The notes under the pieces are model-generated. The model was given only the letters and a program-made list of their open reading frames with translations. It ran no database searches and had not been told where the DNA came from. Below are positions 1 to 12,745 of a DNA stretch of 64,000 nucleotides, one piece after another. Both the position numbers and the translations under genes were made by a program. Origin of the DNA: Saxidomus purpurata (Eukaryota > Mollusca > Bivalvia > Venerida > Veneridae); NCBI GenBank assembly GCA_022818135.1, contig JAFMSR010000005.1, forward strand, positions 35,411,557 through 35,475,556, written 5' to 3'. The first letter of the stretch is position 1. The number at the start of each line of letters is the position of its first letter.

Positions 1-139
1 TCCCAGTCAGGGCCCTGGAAATTTCAGAAACTCTTGGCAATTTTAATGGCATTTGTGAGTTGTGAGTTTAGAGTAATTGTTGCTGTGTTGATGTATGTAT
101 TAGTGTTGCATTTTAACCTTCTGTATCAGAGACTGGTAT

Positions 140-299
140 AGGGCATATTCCCCAACTAAAATTTCTTAAAAACCATGCAGTTTTCCCCAAACTGTGACTT
201 TACACTGGAATTTTAGTGTCCCCTTCAGTTAATTTTCACTTCAACTTTCCCCAAATTGAGGGGCTAGGGCGCCATCCCCAAACTTGGAAAATATGCCCT
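140..299. mobile_element. Small MITE-like element
   Basis: About 160 bp bounded by AGGGCATATT and its inverse AATATGCCCT, with C-rich runs next to both ends. No coding capacity. The short terminal inverted repeat is the only evidence, so the family is not assigned. Confidence 0.4.
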
Positions 300-490
300 G
301 ATTATGTATGAAATGAAAGTAAAATATAATTTTTCGATATAATTTATTATGATACTGACCAATTAGTGGAGCAATGATAAAATAATAAATGCTCATATTG
401 TTGTTTATACAGGTAGCCTTACTAAACTGTAATAAAGTTAAATTGTTTCAATGTGTTAAGGATATAACATCTGATATTTACATATTGCAG

Positions 491-619
491 CCAAAGAAAA
501 AGTTGATGTGGCCAGGAGAGGAAGGGCCAAGACAGGGGTTGCCCCTCAGCACCTGTACCATCACCAGCCGAAGAGGCACTTACCAAGTATGTGGGGATCT
601 CTTCAAGGAACTGATACAG
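491..619 (+). CDS. Possible isolated exon, unidentified
   Basis: 129 nt between a good acceptor (CATATTGCAG) and a donor (CAG/GTGCTT), more GC-rich than its surroundings. Two frames are open across it; one reads through SRRGTYQVCGDLFKELIQ. I do not recognise the product and see no partner exon nearby, so it may be a host exon or a transposon remnant. Confidence 0.3.
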
Positions 620-1544
620 GTGCTTTTATGTTTGTATAAAATATGTGTTTCAATTGAGCTGCTTTTTGTTGATTTCATTCTAGTGAGCACTGAACTACAG
701 TGTGTTACTATGTGTACTAACAGTATTACATGTATTACGAGTACTGTATATTGTGACTGGAAATTTCAGTATTTATAAATGACTCGTGTACATCTGCTCT
801 AGAATGATGCGGAACATGGTATGATTTGACACTTACCGAGCACAGAGGAGTGGGCTGATGCTAGATGACAATTCCTTTTGTACTTTAAGATGACCTGCAT
901 GTCTGTTGCTTTCTTGTCACTTGTTATAAAAGTTTAACACCCTTTTCAACCATATTTTGATCATTAAGCATGTGGGCAGTCTACATAACCGCGTAACTGG
1001 GAAGAAGCAGTAATAGACTCCTGTCCTGCCATTCTTCTCAAATAAAGAGACATGGTCGGTAGCAGAGCTTGAACCCATGACCCTCTATCTACTATCTGTC
1101 ACAGGTTACATCATAATTTACATGGATTTTGCTACTGTCTCTCTTGTTTGTATGTACTTTAGATATTGCTTGGTGATGAATACTTCATCCATAGTATGAA
1201 ATAGCTGACAATTGATGTGCAAGGGCTATGAAAGGGAAATCTAACAAAGATTGCTTTAAATTGAAATGTTCCTTTTATATCTATGAATTATAACAGACAA
1301 TATAAAACATAACAATTACATAACTATTTTCAGTTCATTGTACAAAGTTTAACTGAAAATTTCAAAATGTTTGCACTGCATTACACTTGAATTCATCTGA
1401 GCAGGTTAAGACTTAAACCAAGGTTTTTATATCATTAACAGATTGTCATATATACTTTATAATGAAATACATGCTGATTAAAAAACTTTCATATACTCTG
1501 TTTCAGATCTTATTTGTGCAGATGATGATACTGCCAGAAAGCGC

Positions 1545-2590
1545 GGACAGTACTGTATGGGGAATATTCTCCTGAAACTAGGTGCAAAATTGCCCGATTT
1601 GCGATTGAAAATGGCAATACAAAAGCGGCACGTCATTTTAGTAACATTTTACAAAAGGATATAAACATTAAATCGACTTATAACAAGAAAAAAAACGGCT
1701 AGATGGACAGTTCATGCAAACTTCACTCCCGAAATCACCACGTGGTAGACCCTTAAAATCTTCAAATATGACGACCAGGTTAAGGAATATGTAAAAAAGC
1801 TTCGACTTGCGGCTGGAGTAGTAAATAGCCGTATAATAATTTCTGCAGCCAAGGGCATCATCACGGCACAAGATAGAACTCGACTGAAACAATATGGCGG
1901 GGACAATCGACCTTACTAAGGCATGGGCAATTTCAATAATGAATCGCCTGGGCATGTCGAAAAGAAAAGGAACTAAAGGGATCAAACAACTCCCAGACGA
2001 CTTTTACGAAATCCAGCGTGTCTTCTTAGATAGGATCAAAAGCACCATCACAAAGCGTAACATACCAGATGCATTGATCTTTAACTGGGACCAAACGGGA
2101 AGCAACTTTGTTCCAGTAAGTTCTTGGACGATGGAGGAAAGGGGTTCTAAACAGGTAAATTTTATTGTATTTATATGAAACATAAAATCATAATGTCATT
2201 TAACTAAAAGCCTATGTGTCCCTCTATTGGGTTCATGCAATCCATGCATACAATACAATAGGTAACGGTTAACTGCCCCGAGCTACACTCTCTATCATCT
2301 TTGTTAGTTGCCGTATTCCCGACGCGGATCGAAAAAAATATCAATCATTATTAAATAGTTGTCTTCTTTTTAGGTCCCAATTACACACATAGACGACAAG
2401 CGCCAGATGACCGTTCTAATGACATGCAGTAAGTCTAGAACGCCTCTGCCCCCGCAGCTTGTTTATCAGGGAAAAACCGAAGCCTGTAATCCCAACTACA
2501 AATTTCCTGAAGGATGGGATATTTTCCATACCGAATTACATAGTATTACTGTGTCATTTTTGAAAAAAAAATTCAACGCCAAATGAGAGC
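1545..2590 (+). pseudogene. Broken pogo-like (DDE_1/CENP-B-type) transposase
   Basis: A degraded transposase in at least three frames. In order I read a helix-turn-helix-like segment (KIARFAIENGNTKAARHFS), a PRGRP linker, the segment VVNSRIIISAAKGI, then an open stretch from 1894 with LGMSKRKGTKG and IFNWDQTG, which carries the first catalytic Asp and is followed by VPVSSWTME. An intron-like gap (about 2155-2373) leads to HIDDKRQMT and PPQLVYQGKT, followed by a premature stop near 2584. The second and third catalytic acids are missing. This arrangement is characteristic of Pfam DDE_1 transposases. The element is dead. Confidence 0.75.
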
Positions 2591-2696
2591 AAGCAGCTCT
2601 AAACCGATGTCCTACATTTATGTATCGGTGATATACGCCAGACTTGTGAAGGAACATGGTAATGTCTCTGGAACTGAGATTGTATATTGTACTTTC

Positions 2697-2985
2697 CCTT
2701 AAAGCTGCTCGCTTTCAGATTTTTGTAAAAAAATAAAGTTCTTGAAACTGTATGTAAATAACGTATTTTAGAACATGTAGTCATATAAAAAGGCTTCGGA
2801 ATAAATTCCTGTAACTTATATTTCTCAAATTCAAATAATACGCTCCCAAATTTATTCAAAAGCAACGCTGAAATTCCAATATAAGCATATAGTGTAGCGG
2901 TGCCGTGTAACCGACATTTTCAATCGATTTCTGCAAATTCCTACTAAGATTTTTGCTTATATTTTGATTCTAGCATTAAGTTTTA
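2697..2985 (+). mobile_element. MITE family N, copy 1 (partial)
   Basis: Starts with the N terminus TTTAAAGCTGCTCGC and carries the family core (TGTAGCGGTGCCGTGTAACC). The right end is missing. N5 is the most complete copy. Confidence 0.7.
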
Positions 2986-3199
2986 TTTTGCTGTATTACA
3001 GCCGTGGCAATCAAACTGCAGCATGCCATAGTAGTTTAACTACGCCTATACACCTATTTTTCTGACAAAAAACCGATTCATCTGTCGAAACATAAAGTGG
3101 GAGAATCCATGATAACATTACCGCATAAAATAGGGGTGTCGTTAGTACACTCACGTCGTTAGTACATGCGCTTAAGTTCAAACCTTTCTTTACGTCATT

Positions 3200-5640
3200 A
3201 ATTTAATACAAAAGGAAGACAATGTGGCAGATCTGATGCACAAGGTAAAAAGATTTCTGCGGATTTAAAATCGCTCTTCATTCTCCGAAAGGCAGTGTCG
3301 TCTTTCTCAACTTGTGACTAAAAAAACTCTGACCGGCGACCATTTTTAGTAGACTTGTCAAGAATTTATTATTAAAAATCTGAACAAGTGCTATCTTAAA
3401 TCGTTTGCATTTACTGTACATGACCCGGAAAGTAACTACATGTGCGAGTTTATGTACTGTCCAATCACCAGTCCGTTGATACTCGAAAGTAACAGAACCA
3501 GAAAACGATCTGCATGAATGATAAGTTGATAACAAAACGATACTTGTACCTAAATTTGACATTAACGCTGCTCGCTCTCAGTTACTGTTGAAAAAAATAT
3601 TTTTCAAGAAAAATGAAATTCTTATTCATTAATATAAAACTAAAGGATAGAATCAAATTATAAGCCAAAATCAAGGTAGGAATTTGCAGAAATCGATTGA
3701 AAATGTCGGATACACGGCACCGCTACACTGTCTGTTTATATTGAAATTTGTAGCGCTTTTGAATTTGATAGCGTATTATTTGAAATTTAGAGATATACGT
3801 GCCAGTTTACGTGCCAATTTATACTGAAGCCTTTTTATATGACTATATGTTCTAAGATACGTTATTTAATACAGTTTGAAGAACTTTATGCTTCTCAAGG
3901 TCGTGAGGTTACACCTCAGTTTATCCCGAAAGATCAGAAAAGCGTAGCTTGTCCAAGTTCAGTATGAAATATCCGTTTTACTCAATAATAATGGTCGACA
4001 GGTTGTGCCGTAAAACCAATCTACATAACCAGAGTTTGAACCCGTAGAGTCAAGGTTTCTTACAAGGTCACACGAGGGTTTCTGAATTCCAAAATCACCA
4101 TTATTTTACCAGTGTGATATGTGTATTTGTAATATTTACAGCCCGTTGCAAAAATCCAAAACGGTCTGAAGTAGCTACAATCCGCGAGATGTTGTTTATA
4201 TGGGAGAAAATATATAATTTTACATGTGTAGCATTCCTGCGGTGATTCAAAGGCAGGGGCCATTTCTTTGTGAATGATTCAATGATATCTCTGACTGATA
4301 ATCTGAATCGCTATCGCAAGTTTATGAATTATTATAAATGCATTATGTTCTCTGAAGTCATGATATAATTTTTTTTAAATAAAACCGAAAAGCACAGTTT
4401 GGGTACATATTCTCAAGCTTTGTTTGAATTATCTTCATGTGTATGACAATAGTTGTACATGCATGTACAATTCAGTGCTTTAAGATATAACGAACAGTAT
4501 TAGCTCTTAAATTTCATTAAAAGCGCAGTACGCCATTTTTTCTTAAAATGCCTTTTTCACATCTTATCAAAATGAGAAGATGTCTCCGAAACTTGTTATC
4601 TATTCAAACACTTATGTCGTATTCGGCTTCTGACAAATTTACCTGCCTGCCTAATTCTTTACTTGTTAAAATTTGAATTTATTTTTCTGTGAAATCAGTA
4701 TTTCCAATCTACATGTAATGCCAGCCCCGACAGTGAACACGAAACTTTTCTATCGTGCATAGTGGTTTTACTTTCAAAGCCGATGGCTTCTCCTGTCCTT
4801 TTCATTTTTCGGGAAAGAGTTGGGGTTAATTGAACTCGGAAAAAAATTAAAAATCGACAAAATTTTGACATGAAAATGAAACGACGGACATGGCAGACGG
4901 GTAATTTTATCTCGTATACAATTTGTTTATTTCATTAAAATGTACATGTATGACATATGATGAAATTATGGATATTTGTGAATGTCCATTGACCGAACTT
5001 GATAGCATCCCAGCGAAACCATGTTATCAGTTCACGCTTTAACTTACTATATATTTTTACTTTACGTTTTGATGTAAAAACATGCAATCAATGATAAAGA
5101 AAACATACACTAACGAACAATAAAACGACGTAAAAACGACAAACTATGTGTGATTAAAAACCGAATGCTTTTGACACGGACATTTTGTTTCCAATTAGAA
5201 CGTTACAATGTACATGTCGTCAGTGTGACCGCTATATTTACTCTCGCGTGCAAATTTATTTTCAGTGTCATTGGCTACACACACATTATTATGATAATAA
5301 TTGGTGTAACAGTTCTATGACATATCAACTCACTGGCTGCGCGCAAGTTGGTGAAATCACAAGAAATTCACGGAATTTACTTCATGTGGGCCCTATGTAA
5401 TAACTTGTATATACGAGTACAAATAAAACCGTGAAAGAATAACTTTTGTACTCTTTCGATCACATTCCGGGGAGCTGCATATGAAGGTCTCGGGGAACAT
5501 TTCTGTACTGTACACTCATCGGTGTCACTCTTTTTGTATAAGGGATGTCTGCTCATACCATGCTCGTAAAATACATGTACAGATCTATTTAAATATGTCC
5601 ATTGTCTTAGCATTGTAAGGATTGTAATATTATTGTTTTA
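3200..5640 (+). repeat. Inverted duplication, arm A (about 2.5 kb)
   Basis: Reverse-complement match, over nearly its whole length, to 23100-25860. Matching landmarks include the segment around 5000-5050 with 24661-24720, 5160-5230 with 24440-24560, 3940-4010 with 25240-25330 and 3270-3560 with 25440-25770. Divergence by scattered substitutions and small indels suggests the duplication is not recent. It holds a family N MITE fragment at 3565-3895. No coding gene recognised; the open frames here are short and unsupported. Confidence 0.85.
3565..3895 (-). mobile_element. MITE family N, copy 2
   Basis: Contains the N core in reverse orientation (cggcaccgctacac at about 3716) and an end matching GCTGCTCGCTCTCAGTTAC at the left. 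It lies inverted relative to N copy 1. Confidence 0.65.
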
Positions 5641-6116
5641 AAAAACATGTTTGAAGTTAGATTCTAACGAAGATATTAGAGTATGAAAGCACTCATGATC
5701 GCAGTGAGGTGCTGGTAAATATTTCCGATATATATTGTGGTAAAACAATCGATGTCCGGCTTCACAATATTTCGGTTTGGATATAAATATAGATTCTAGC
5801 ATAAAATGTGCTGTTTTTGCCCATTTTGCCGGTGTTTTAACAGGAGAAAAAACGTGTGTTAACGGGGAGATTCACGCGCCGTTATAACCCGTTTTCATTT
5901 ATGCGCAGTACAGGGCCATTGTAAACAATGGACCTGTCTCCCAAGTCTTAAATCATGTACAACAGTGCCGGGCTTAAAAAACGCTGATAACGTCATAAAT
6001 ATGACATAAACAACACGGACGTTGTCCCGCGCATAATTGAACGTTGTACCAGTAAGAGCGTTTCATTTGTATTTTTATGATTTTTAATGCTATTTATGCT
6101 AGAATAGCGCTAACGA

Positions 6117-6237
6117 ACGTTTTTTCGTGTTATAACACCTGCAGAACCCCTCGGGATATGTTGGTGCCCTCGCCCTAACGGGCTCGGGCGCCAACTATCC
6201 CTCAGGATTCTGCAGATGTTATAACACGAAAAAACGT
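6117..6237. repeat. 121 bp near-perfect palindrome
   Basis: About 60 bp arms meet near 6177. The outer parts read ACGTTTTTTCGTGTTATAAC and its inverse; the inner parts pair CTGCAGAA with TTCTGCAG and GGTGCCC with GGGCGCC. It would fold into a long hairpin. No coding content. It may be a foldback MITE. Confidence 0.85.
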
Positions 6238-6779
6238 GCGGTAACCCTACATAAATGACCAAGGCACTTTCGGTTTCTATTCGTGAAATCTTCCACCTGA
6301 CCAAATTCAACCTTCAATAACTTCAAAACTGCGAATCATTGCGGGTGGAAACAAAAAAATCAAGTGCAGGTAACATATAACCCTTGAATAACGACATATT
6401 TATATAATTTCATAGCATACAGGAAACTACTTTTCCTGGTATGAATGCGCGTGACCTAGTTAAAAAAGGTTCGATATCACGCTGTACCACTAACCGCTGT
6501 AACTTTTCATTCGATTACAGAAATAGAAAGAACAATGTATCTTGGGAAAAGATCATCTATATAAAAAAGAGGGGTACATTTTCGCAAGATACTTTTTGTG
6601 ATTGAATATCAAGTTCATGTGCACTGATATTATCAGTTGCCTTTGTGGATGAAACCTTAAAACCAAGGTCACATGTATCGATTCTAGCACTGATAAGAAG
6701 TCGGCCATAAGTTGTCCAAATCCCGTTGTCCCATGCAATTTGTGTATGTAAGTGTACATACATCTATCTATGTCTTGTA

Positions 6780-7849
6780 CAGGGTGTCTCATAATATCTG
6801 TTACCATTACAAACTACTATAAAAGATACGTATAATGAAAATGCAGTCATGTCATATATATCATTTTGAAGGAGACATAATAAATTTTTTTGTGGTGTAG
6901 AAAATACGCGAAAATGTTGACGTCATCAACGACGTCGTCTAAACAAGTCGTTTTTCTAAGATGGCACTGTCCACGGAGCAGCGCACAGAAGTTGTTAAAC
7001 TGTATTGTAAGAGTTATTCACCAGCTACAATGATCCAATCAATGCATAAATTGTACCCCGATCATGAGAAACTCAGTAAGATGCAAGTGCACAGAATTGT
7101 CAATAGGTTTGAACAGTCAGGATGAGTTATTGGTCGGCGCCGTAGCAATGCCGGCCGGCCAAAATCAGTCAGGACTTCAGACAGTATTGAACTAAGAACT
7201 GTTATTCTCGGAAACTCCACAAAGGTCCGTACGTAGAGTGTTAGGTGACATTAATAACAATGCTAGTGGTTTCAGCAAGATGGTGCTACTCCGCATACTT
7301 CCAGGAATGTACTCTCGTGACTTGAGAGAAGGTTCATTACAAACTTTATTTCTTACAGGGCCCCCTCACTCTTCCGATCTGAGTCCACTGGACTTTTTCC
7401 TCTGAGGATATCCCAAAGACAGAGTGTACAACCCCGCCCCGACATCTCTAGAAGATTTGAGAACATCCATCAAGCAAGACATAAGAAATATTTCAACGGG
7501 CACCTGCAAATCTGTGATTTGTAACTTCTAGAAACGTCTAGACGTCGTAATTCAATAAAAAGGACGTCATCTGGAACACATGTTGTAAAACTGACATTTT
7601 TTAGGAAACTTGTATAAAGGTTTATGTTTAAGATAATCTTCTGATGTCATATATCAAATAAAACATTATTCTGTCTACTACCACATTGTTACGTTTGTTT
7701 AAGCATTTACTACGTTGGTAAAGAAATATAAAGCACCAAAATGGTAACATATATTATGAGACACCCTGTACTTAAGATTGTGAGCATTTATTACGTTGGT
7801 AAAGAAAGATAAAGCACCAAAATGGTAACATATATTATGAGACACCCTG
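6780..7849 (+). mobile_element. Tc1/mariner-superfamily element, internally deleted
   Basis: Terminal inverted repeats of about 29 bp begin CAGGGTGTCTCATAATAT and are flanked by TA at 6778-6779 and 7769-7770, the usual TA target duplication. A transposase starts at ATG 6961 with a helix-turn-helix region (MALSTEQRTEVVKLYCKSYS) and stops in frame at 7123-7125; the frame then continues with GRPKSVRTSDS and, near 7365, the terminal DDE block SSDLSPLDFFL. The central catalytic part is deleted. The right end is duplicated in tandem with an 81 bp shift, so a second copy of the terminus ends at 7849. Confidence 0.85.
6961..7500 (+). pseudogene. Mariner-type transposase remnant
   Basis: 54 intact codons (6961-7122) encode an N-terminal helix-turn-helix domain and end at TGA. 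Downstream homology continues after this stop and further frame breaks. The segment near 7365-7500 (LSPLDFFL, then KDRVYNPAPTSLEDLR) is the C-terminal end of the DDE domain, with a stop in place of the usual Trp after DFFL. The distance between the blocks is too short for a full transposase. Confidence 0.75.
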
Positions 7850-9354
7850 TACTTAAGATTGTGTATTTGACATTGTTTTTGTTGCCACATGAACACTTTG
7901 CAGTTGCAAGTTAAGTGCTTCAGAGGTGAAATATGATGCTTGAAATTGTACCATTTCATAGACTCAGTTCAATTTTTTTGATCCACGAGTCCCCTGACTT
8001 GCCTTCTCTGTATCCACCCCTACATACCCCAGTCATTTCACCTCCAAAAATTGTAAATGATTTAACGTCCATGACCATGATAGCAGCATATGTTGCATGC
8101 ACTTCAAAACAGAAGGTTTAGAAATTATTCAGTTAATCGTAAAATACTTTGATACAAATTTTCAAGCTTTATTAGAATGTTTTGAAGAATTTTATGATAT
8201 AAATGTAATTATTAAATTGTTTCAATTTTGCATATTTTATTATATTATGTTCTATTATTTCTGTCACATTTGATGCTAACCACAGGGACCCGGCGACTAC
8301 CATATACTGAAACTTTTGTATATTGAAACAAGAGTACACTTTTTTTCCACCATACACCTTTATGCGGATCGTGTTAGAATTGGCAAATATAACATTCATT
8401 CATTTATACTGTAAGTTTGTATACTCAAAGCCTGTAATCCGATTGACCATGCAACTTTATGACTGTCCATTCCCAACATTCAACACTGCTCTGTAACATG
8501 AAAAAGAAATATTCTTAGATGATGCACCAGGAAGATGTTGTGTACCAATATGTAAATAAGAAAGATATATGTAAACCATCTTTACATACTGTTCTGCCTA
8601 ACAACTGCTGCTCTGAAGCCAAATATTATCCAGCTGCATGGAAAACACATTGGTATGAGTTTTTTTTGTTTGTTTTTTAATTTGAGGCCCCCTAATGGTA
8701 ACCCCATTTATTTAGATACAATAAAAGCAGTACAAACAAGCTCTGTGGCTTTCAACATGACTACATTAACAGTTTCTTTTTATAAACTACATCCCTGAAA
8801 AGGAATTGTTCACAACTGTGTGTTTCATAAATCTAATATTAAAAAACATGTAATTTTTACTAAGAATGTATCTTATATCTATATTATAGTATAAGTTCAT
8901 ACATTAAGGAGTATTTAAAATAGTTAATTCTTTGCAAAATGTGACATCTGTACTGCACACATTTCATACATTACAAGAACAGAAGGTATTGCATGCAGAT
9001 TTATCGTTGTTATTAAAGCATTTTTTCGGTTAATTTGACAAAAAAAATAAGAACAGTATTTGAAAATGTTAACAAAAGGGCAAAAATACCAAACATACAT
9101 TGGTATGAGTTAACTTTCTTAAAAAACAACTGAAGACTTGTATAATGCATTATGTTACATAAACTTGCTAACAGTTTTCTACACCTACAGACCATATATA
9201 TCTTGCTTTACTGGGTTATTAAAATCTGAGCCATTTAGTCGTGAAGGTGCGTCTACGACCGACCCAAGAAATAGAGCGTAAGGCTTGTACCTTTGAGGCT
9301 ACAGTCCTACCTACTAAATCAAATATAACTAATAAGTGGCATAAAATCTTTTTT
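7850..9354. other. No recognisable feature
   Basis: AT-rich sequence. Short open frames in both strands lack splice context or familiar motifs, and I saw no terminal repeats. Confidence 0.5.
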
Positions 9355-10640
9355 AGCTCACCTGGCTACGCCAGGGTGAGCTTTTCTGATCGATGATTGT
9401 CCGTCGTCCGTCAACATTTTGATTCAAATGACATCTCCTCTGAAACCTCTAGGCAAATATTGATAATACTATGCAGGAATGTTCCTTGCATGAAGCTCTA
9501 CCAAAATTGTTCAAAGAATTCCATTCCATGCAAAACTCTGGTTGCTAGGGCAAAAAATTGGAAAAACTTTAAAAATCTTCTCCTCTGAAACCACAAGGCC
9601 TAGAGCTTAGATATTTGGCATGTGGACCTCTACCAAGATTGTTCAATTATGACCCCCGGGTCAAAATTGACCCCGCGCGGGTGGGCCCTTAGTTTTTGCA
9701 TAGGCATATATAAGAAAAACTTTAAAAATCTTCTTCTCTGAAACCACAAGGCCTAGAGCTAAGATATTTGGCATGTAGCATTGGCTAGTGGACCTCTACC
9801 AAGATTGTTCAAATTATTACCCCCGGATCAAAATTGACCCCGCACGGGGGGTCACTTAGTTTTGCATAGGCATATATAGGAAAAACTTTAAAATCTTCTC
9901 TGAAACCACAAGGCCTATAGCTTAGATATTTGGCATGTAGCATTGGCTAGTGGACTTCTACCAAGATTGTTCAAATTATTACCCCCGGGTCAAAATTGAC
10001 CCCGCGCGGGTGGACCCTTAGTTTTTGCATAGGCATATATAAGAAAAACTTTATAAATCTTCTTCTCTGAAACCACAAGGCCTAGAGCTAAGATATTTGG
10101 CATGTAGCATTGACTAGTAGACCTCTACCAAGATTGTTCAAATTATGACCCCCGGATCAAAATTGACCCCGCACGGGGTGTCACTTAGTTTTGCATAGGC
10201 ATATATAGGAAAAACTTTAAAAATCTTCTTCTCTGAAACCACAAGGCCTAGAGCTTAGATATTTCGCATGTAGCATTGGCTAGTGGACCTCTACCAAGAC
10301 TGTTCAAATTATTACCCCCGGGTCAAAATTGACCCCGCACCGGTCTCACTTAGTTTAACATAGGCTAACATAGGAAAAACTTTAAAAATCTTTTTCTCTG
10401 AAACCACAAGGCCTAGAGCTTAGATATTTGGCATGTAGCATTGCCTAGAAGACCTCTTCAAAGTTTGTTCAAATTATGCCCCTGGGGTCAAAATTGACCT
10501 TGCCCGGGGGGGGTCACTTGTTTTACAAAGGCGTATATAGGAAAACCTATTTGGTATATAACATTATCTAGTGATCTTCCACTAGGCAAGTGGACTTGTA
10601 CCAAGGTGAGCGATATAGGGCCATCTTGGCCCTCTTGTTT
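9355..10640 (+). mobile_element. Family P element, copy P1 (pearl-like, tandem core)
   Basis: Near-complete copy. The 5' end is a perfect hairpin, AGCTCACCTGGC...GCCAGGGTGAGCT, followed by a GTCCGTCGTCCGTC microsatellite. The body is about six tandem cores of roughly 145-160 bp, each with CTGAAACCACAAGGCCTAGA and TTCAAATTATGACCCCCGG. The 3' end is GGTGAGCGATATAGGGCC followed by the hairpin GGGCCATCTTGGCCC, then TCTTG and TT. No coding capacity. The structure matches non-autonomous Helentron-associated elements. Confidence 0.85.
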
Positions 10641-11271
10641 ATAAATGGTAAAGCATTATACACGAGGGCAAAATGTAAGTGAACAAACAAAATGGAGTGT
10701 ATGCAATTGTTGTTTGTTTAATCCATCCAAACTTTGAGTTTGCTTGATAAGTTGTGTTTTACTAAAATGTTTCAAACTAATTCTTTCAACTGGTGTCTAG
10801 TGGGTAAGGTATATGTAAGGGTTTAGTTTGTCTCTATATGTAAGAAGTGTCATTATTGACAGCATAAAAGGAAAAGCCTCGTCTTTTCAGGCTATGACAA
10901 TTTGAGAATGAGTGTTTGGCGGAAAAGACTCTTCAATCCTCAGAACCTGTCGTCACATTTTATTTGTAACACGGTGCCTTGGGTGCGCCATGAGTCTTCT
11001 GTCAGACACTCGCATTTCCAAATTTGGAGTATACAGACAATTATAGAACAGCACACCCATCGGTCAGGTTGAGCAGGCAATACACTGCATCAATAGTCCA
11101 ACTACTTTATGTAGAATGACGAACTGGATCCCTTTCACAAGAAATCGGTGACTGCATTTACTTCTAAAAGTCATTGTCTGCAGTTTATACCATGCATATT
11201 CTGCATGCCTGTAGCAAAATATGTAATATGTACTACCATAAAGCACAGGTATTCTGTAATTGAGGCCAACC

Positions 11272-11272
<1 letters not shown>

Positions 11273-11329
<57 letters not shown>
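11273..11329 (+). repeat. Poly-C tract, 57 bp
   Basis: An uninterrupted run of C. Long G or Pro frames here are artefacts of the homopolymer. Exact length may be affected by sequencing or assembly. Confidence 0.9.
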
Positions 11330-11374
11330 ATGTACTGCATACTATAAAAAAAGTATAAAAGTATAGCAAACAAG

Positions 11375-12640
11375 AGCTGTCCCTCACAAGTGACGAATGC
11401 CCCCGAAAGAGGTCTCACAGTCTGTGTCCTCTCCATGTGCTCAATAAATGTGCTATGTAATTTTAAAATCCTTCTATGCATGACAGAGTTACCATGCATA
11501 CAGTATTCCATTACTTTTAAACACTAAGTGTGACCTTGACCTTTGAGGTAGGAACATAGGTCTTGCACGCGACACATCGGCTTGATGTGCTGAATATTTG
11601 TGCCAAGTTATTTTAAAATCATTCAATGCATGACAAAAGTAAAGTCCGGACACAAATGTATGCATACATACAGGATTTCATTACCTAAAAACTCTAAGTG
11701 TGGCCTTGACCTTTGAGGTAGCGACGAGGGTCTTGCATACGACACTTCGTCCTATTGTGCTAGACATTTGTGCCAAGTTATTTTAAAATTGTTTAATGCA
11801 TGACAAAGTTAAAGTCCGGACACGAATGTGTGCATATATGCATGTATAGAGGATTCCATTACCTTAAAACTCCAAATGTGACCTTGGCATTTGCACGCGA
11901 CACGTCGTCTTGATGTGCTAGACATTTGTGCCAAGTTATTTTAAATTTCTACAATGCATGACAAAGTTATAGTCCGGACACAAATGTTTGCATATATAAG
12001 AGGATTCCATTACCTTCAAACTCTAAGTGTGACCTTGACCTTTAAGGTAGAGACGTGGGTCTTGCACGCGACACGTCGTCTTGATGTGCTAGACATTTGT
12101 GCCAAGTAATTTTAAAATCCTTCAATGCATGCCAACGTTACAGTCCGGACACGAATGTGTGCATAATTATATGCATAATTAAAGGCATACATTACCTGTA
12201 TACCCTAAGTGTGACCTTGACCTTTGAGCTAGGGACGTTGGTCTTGCACGTGACACGTCGTCTTGATGTGCTAGACATTTATGCCAATTTATTTAATGCA
12301 TGACAAAAAAACAAAAATAATATCAAACAGGGAATGCCACGTACCAAAAACGCAGCCTCCCCAAAACGAGCCCCACAGCACCCAGAAGTGCACACCACCA
12401 ACACACACACACACACAATCATGTACACACACACACATATACTACCGACACACACTAGCATACAAAGCAAACACACGAGGACAAAACAAACAATTAAAGG
12501 AACACAGTGCAATTAAAGGAAACAAACAATTAAAGGAACAAAGTTACAGTCCGGACACGAATGTGTAAGTGGGGACGGACAGACATGGGGACGGACAGAT
12601 TTTAATATGCCACCCTTCGGGCCTTAAGGGGAGCATAAAA
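11375..12640 (-). mobile_element. Family Z element, copy Z1 (tandem core)
   Basis: Six or so cores of about 165-175 bp with the landmarks AAAGTCCGGACAC, TGACCTTGACCTTTGAGGTA and CGACACGTCGTCTTGATGTG. The 3' terminus is at the left (GAGCTGTCCCTCACAAGTGA after AACAA); the 5' end is at the right with a GGGGACGGACAGA microsatellite and a hairpin-like end (GCCACCCTTCGGGCC). An X retroposon is inserted at 12307-12543. Confidence 0.85.
12307..12543 (-). mobile_element. Retroposon family X copy, inside Z1
   Basis: Begins on the plus strand with the fixed X terminus AAAACAAAAATAATATC and AAACAGGGAATGCCACG, contains the CA-repeat stretch and breaks off after AATTAAAGGAAC. The interrupted Z1 core resumes with AAAGTTACAGTCCGG; a short duplication (acaaa) may flank it. 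Confidence 0.75.
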
Positions 12641-12644
12641 ATGT

Positions 12645-12745
12645 GTTGGTGGTGTGCACTTCTGGGTGCTATGGGGCTCGTTTTGGGGAGGCTGCGTTTT
12701 TGTTATGTGGCATTCCCTGTTTGATATTATTTTTGTTTTTACCAA
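12645..12745 (+). mobile_element. Retroposon family X copy, short
   Basis: About 100 bp, running from TGTTGGTGGTGTGCACTTCT to the fixed end GATATTATTTTTGTTTTT. It directly follows the end of Z1. Confidence 0.75.

Noticed and set aside
1030..1080. Reverse B-box-like sequence (GGTCATGGGTTCAAGCTCTG on the minus strand)
   Set aside because: No matching A box at the right distance; at best a decayed SINE scrap.
11064..11511. Gly-rich and Pro-rich frames over the poly-C tract
   Set aside because: Produced entirely by the homopolymer.
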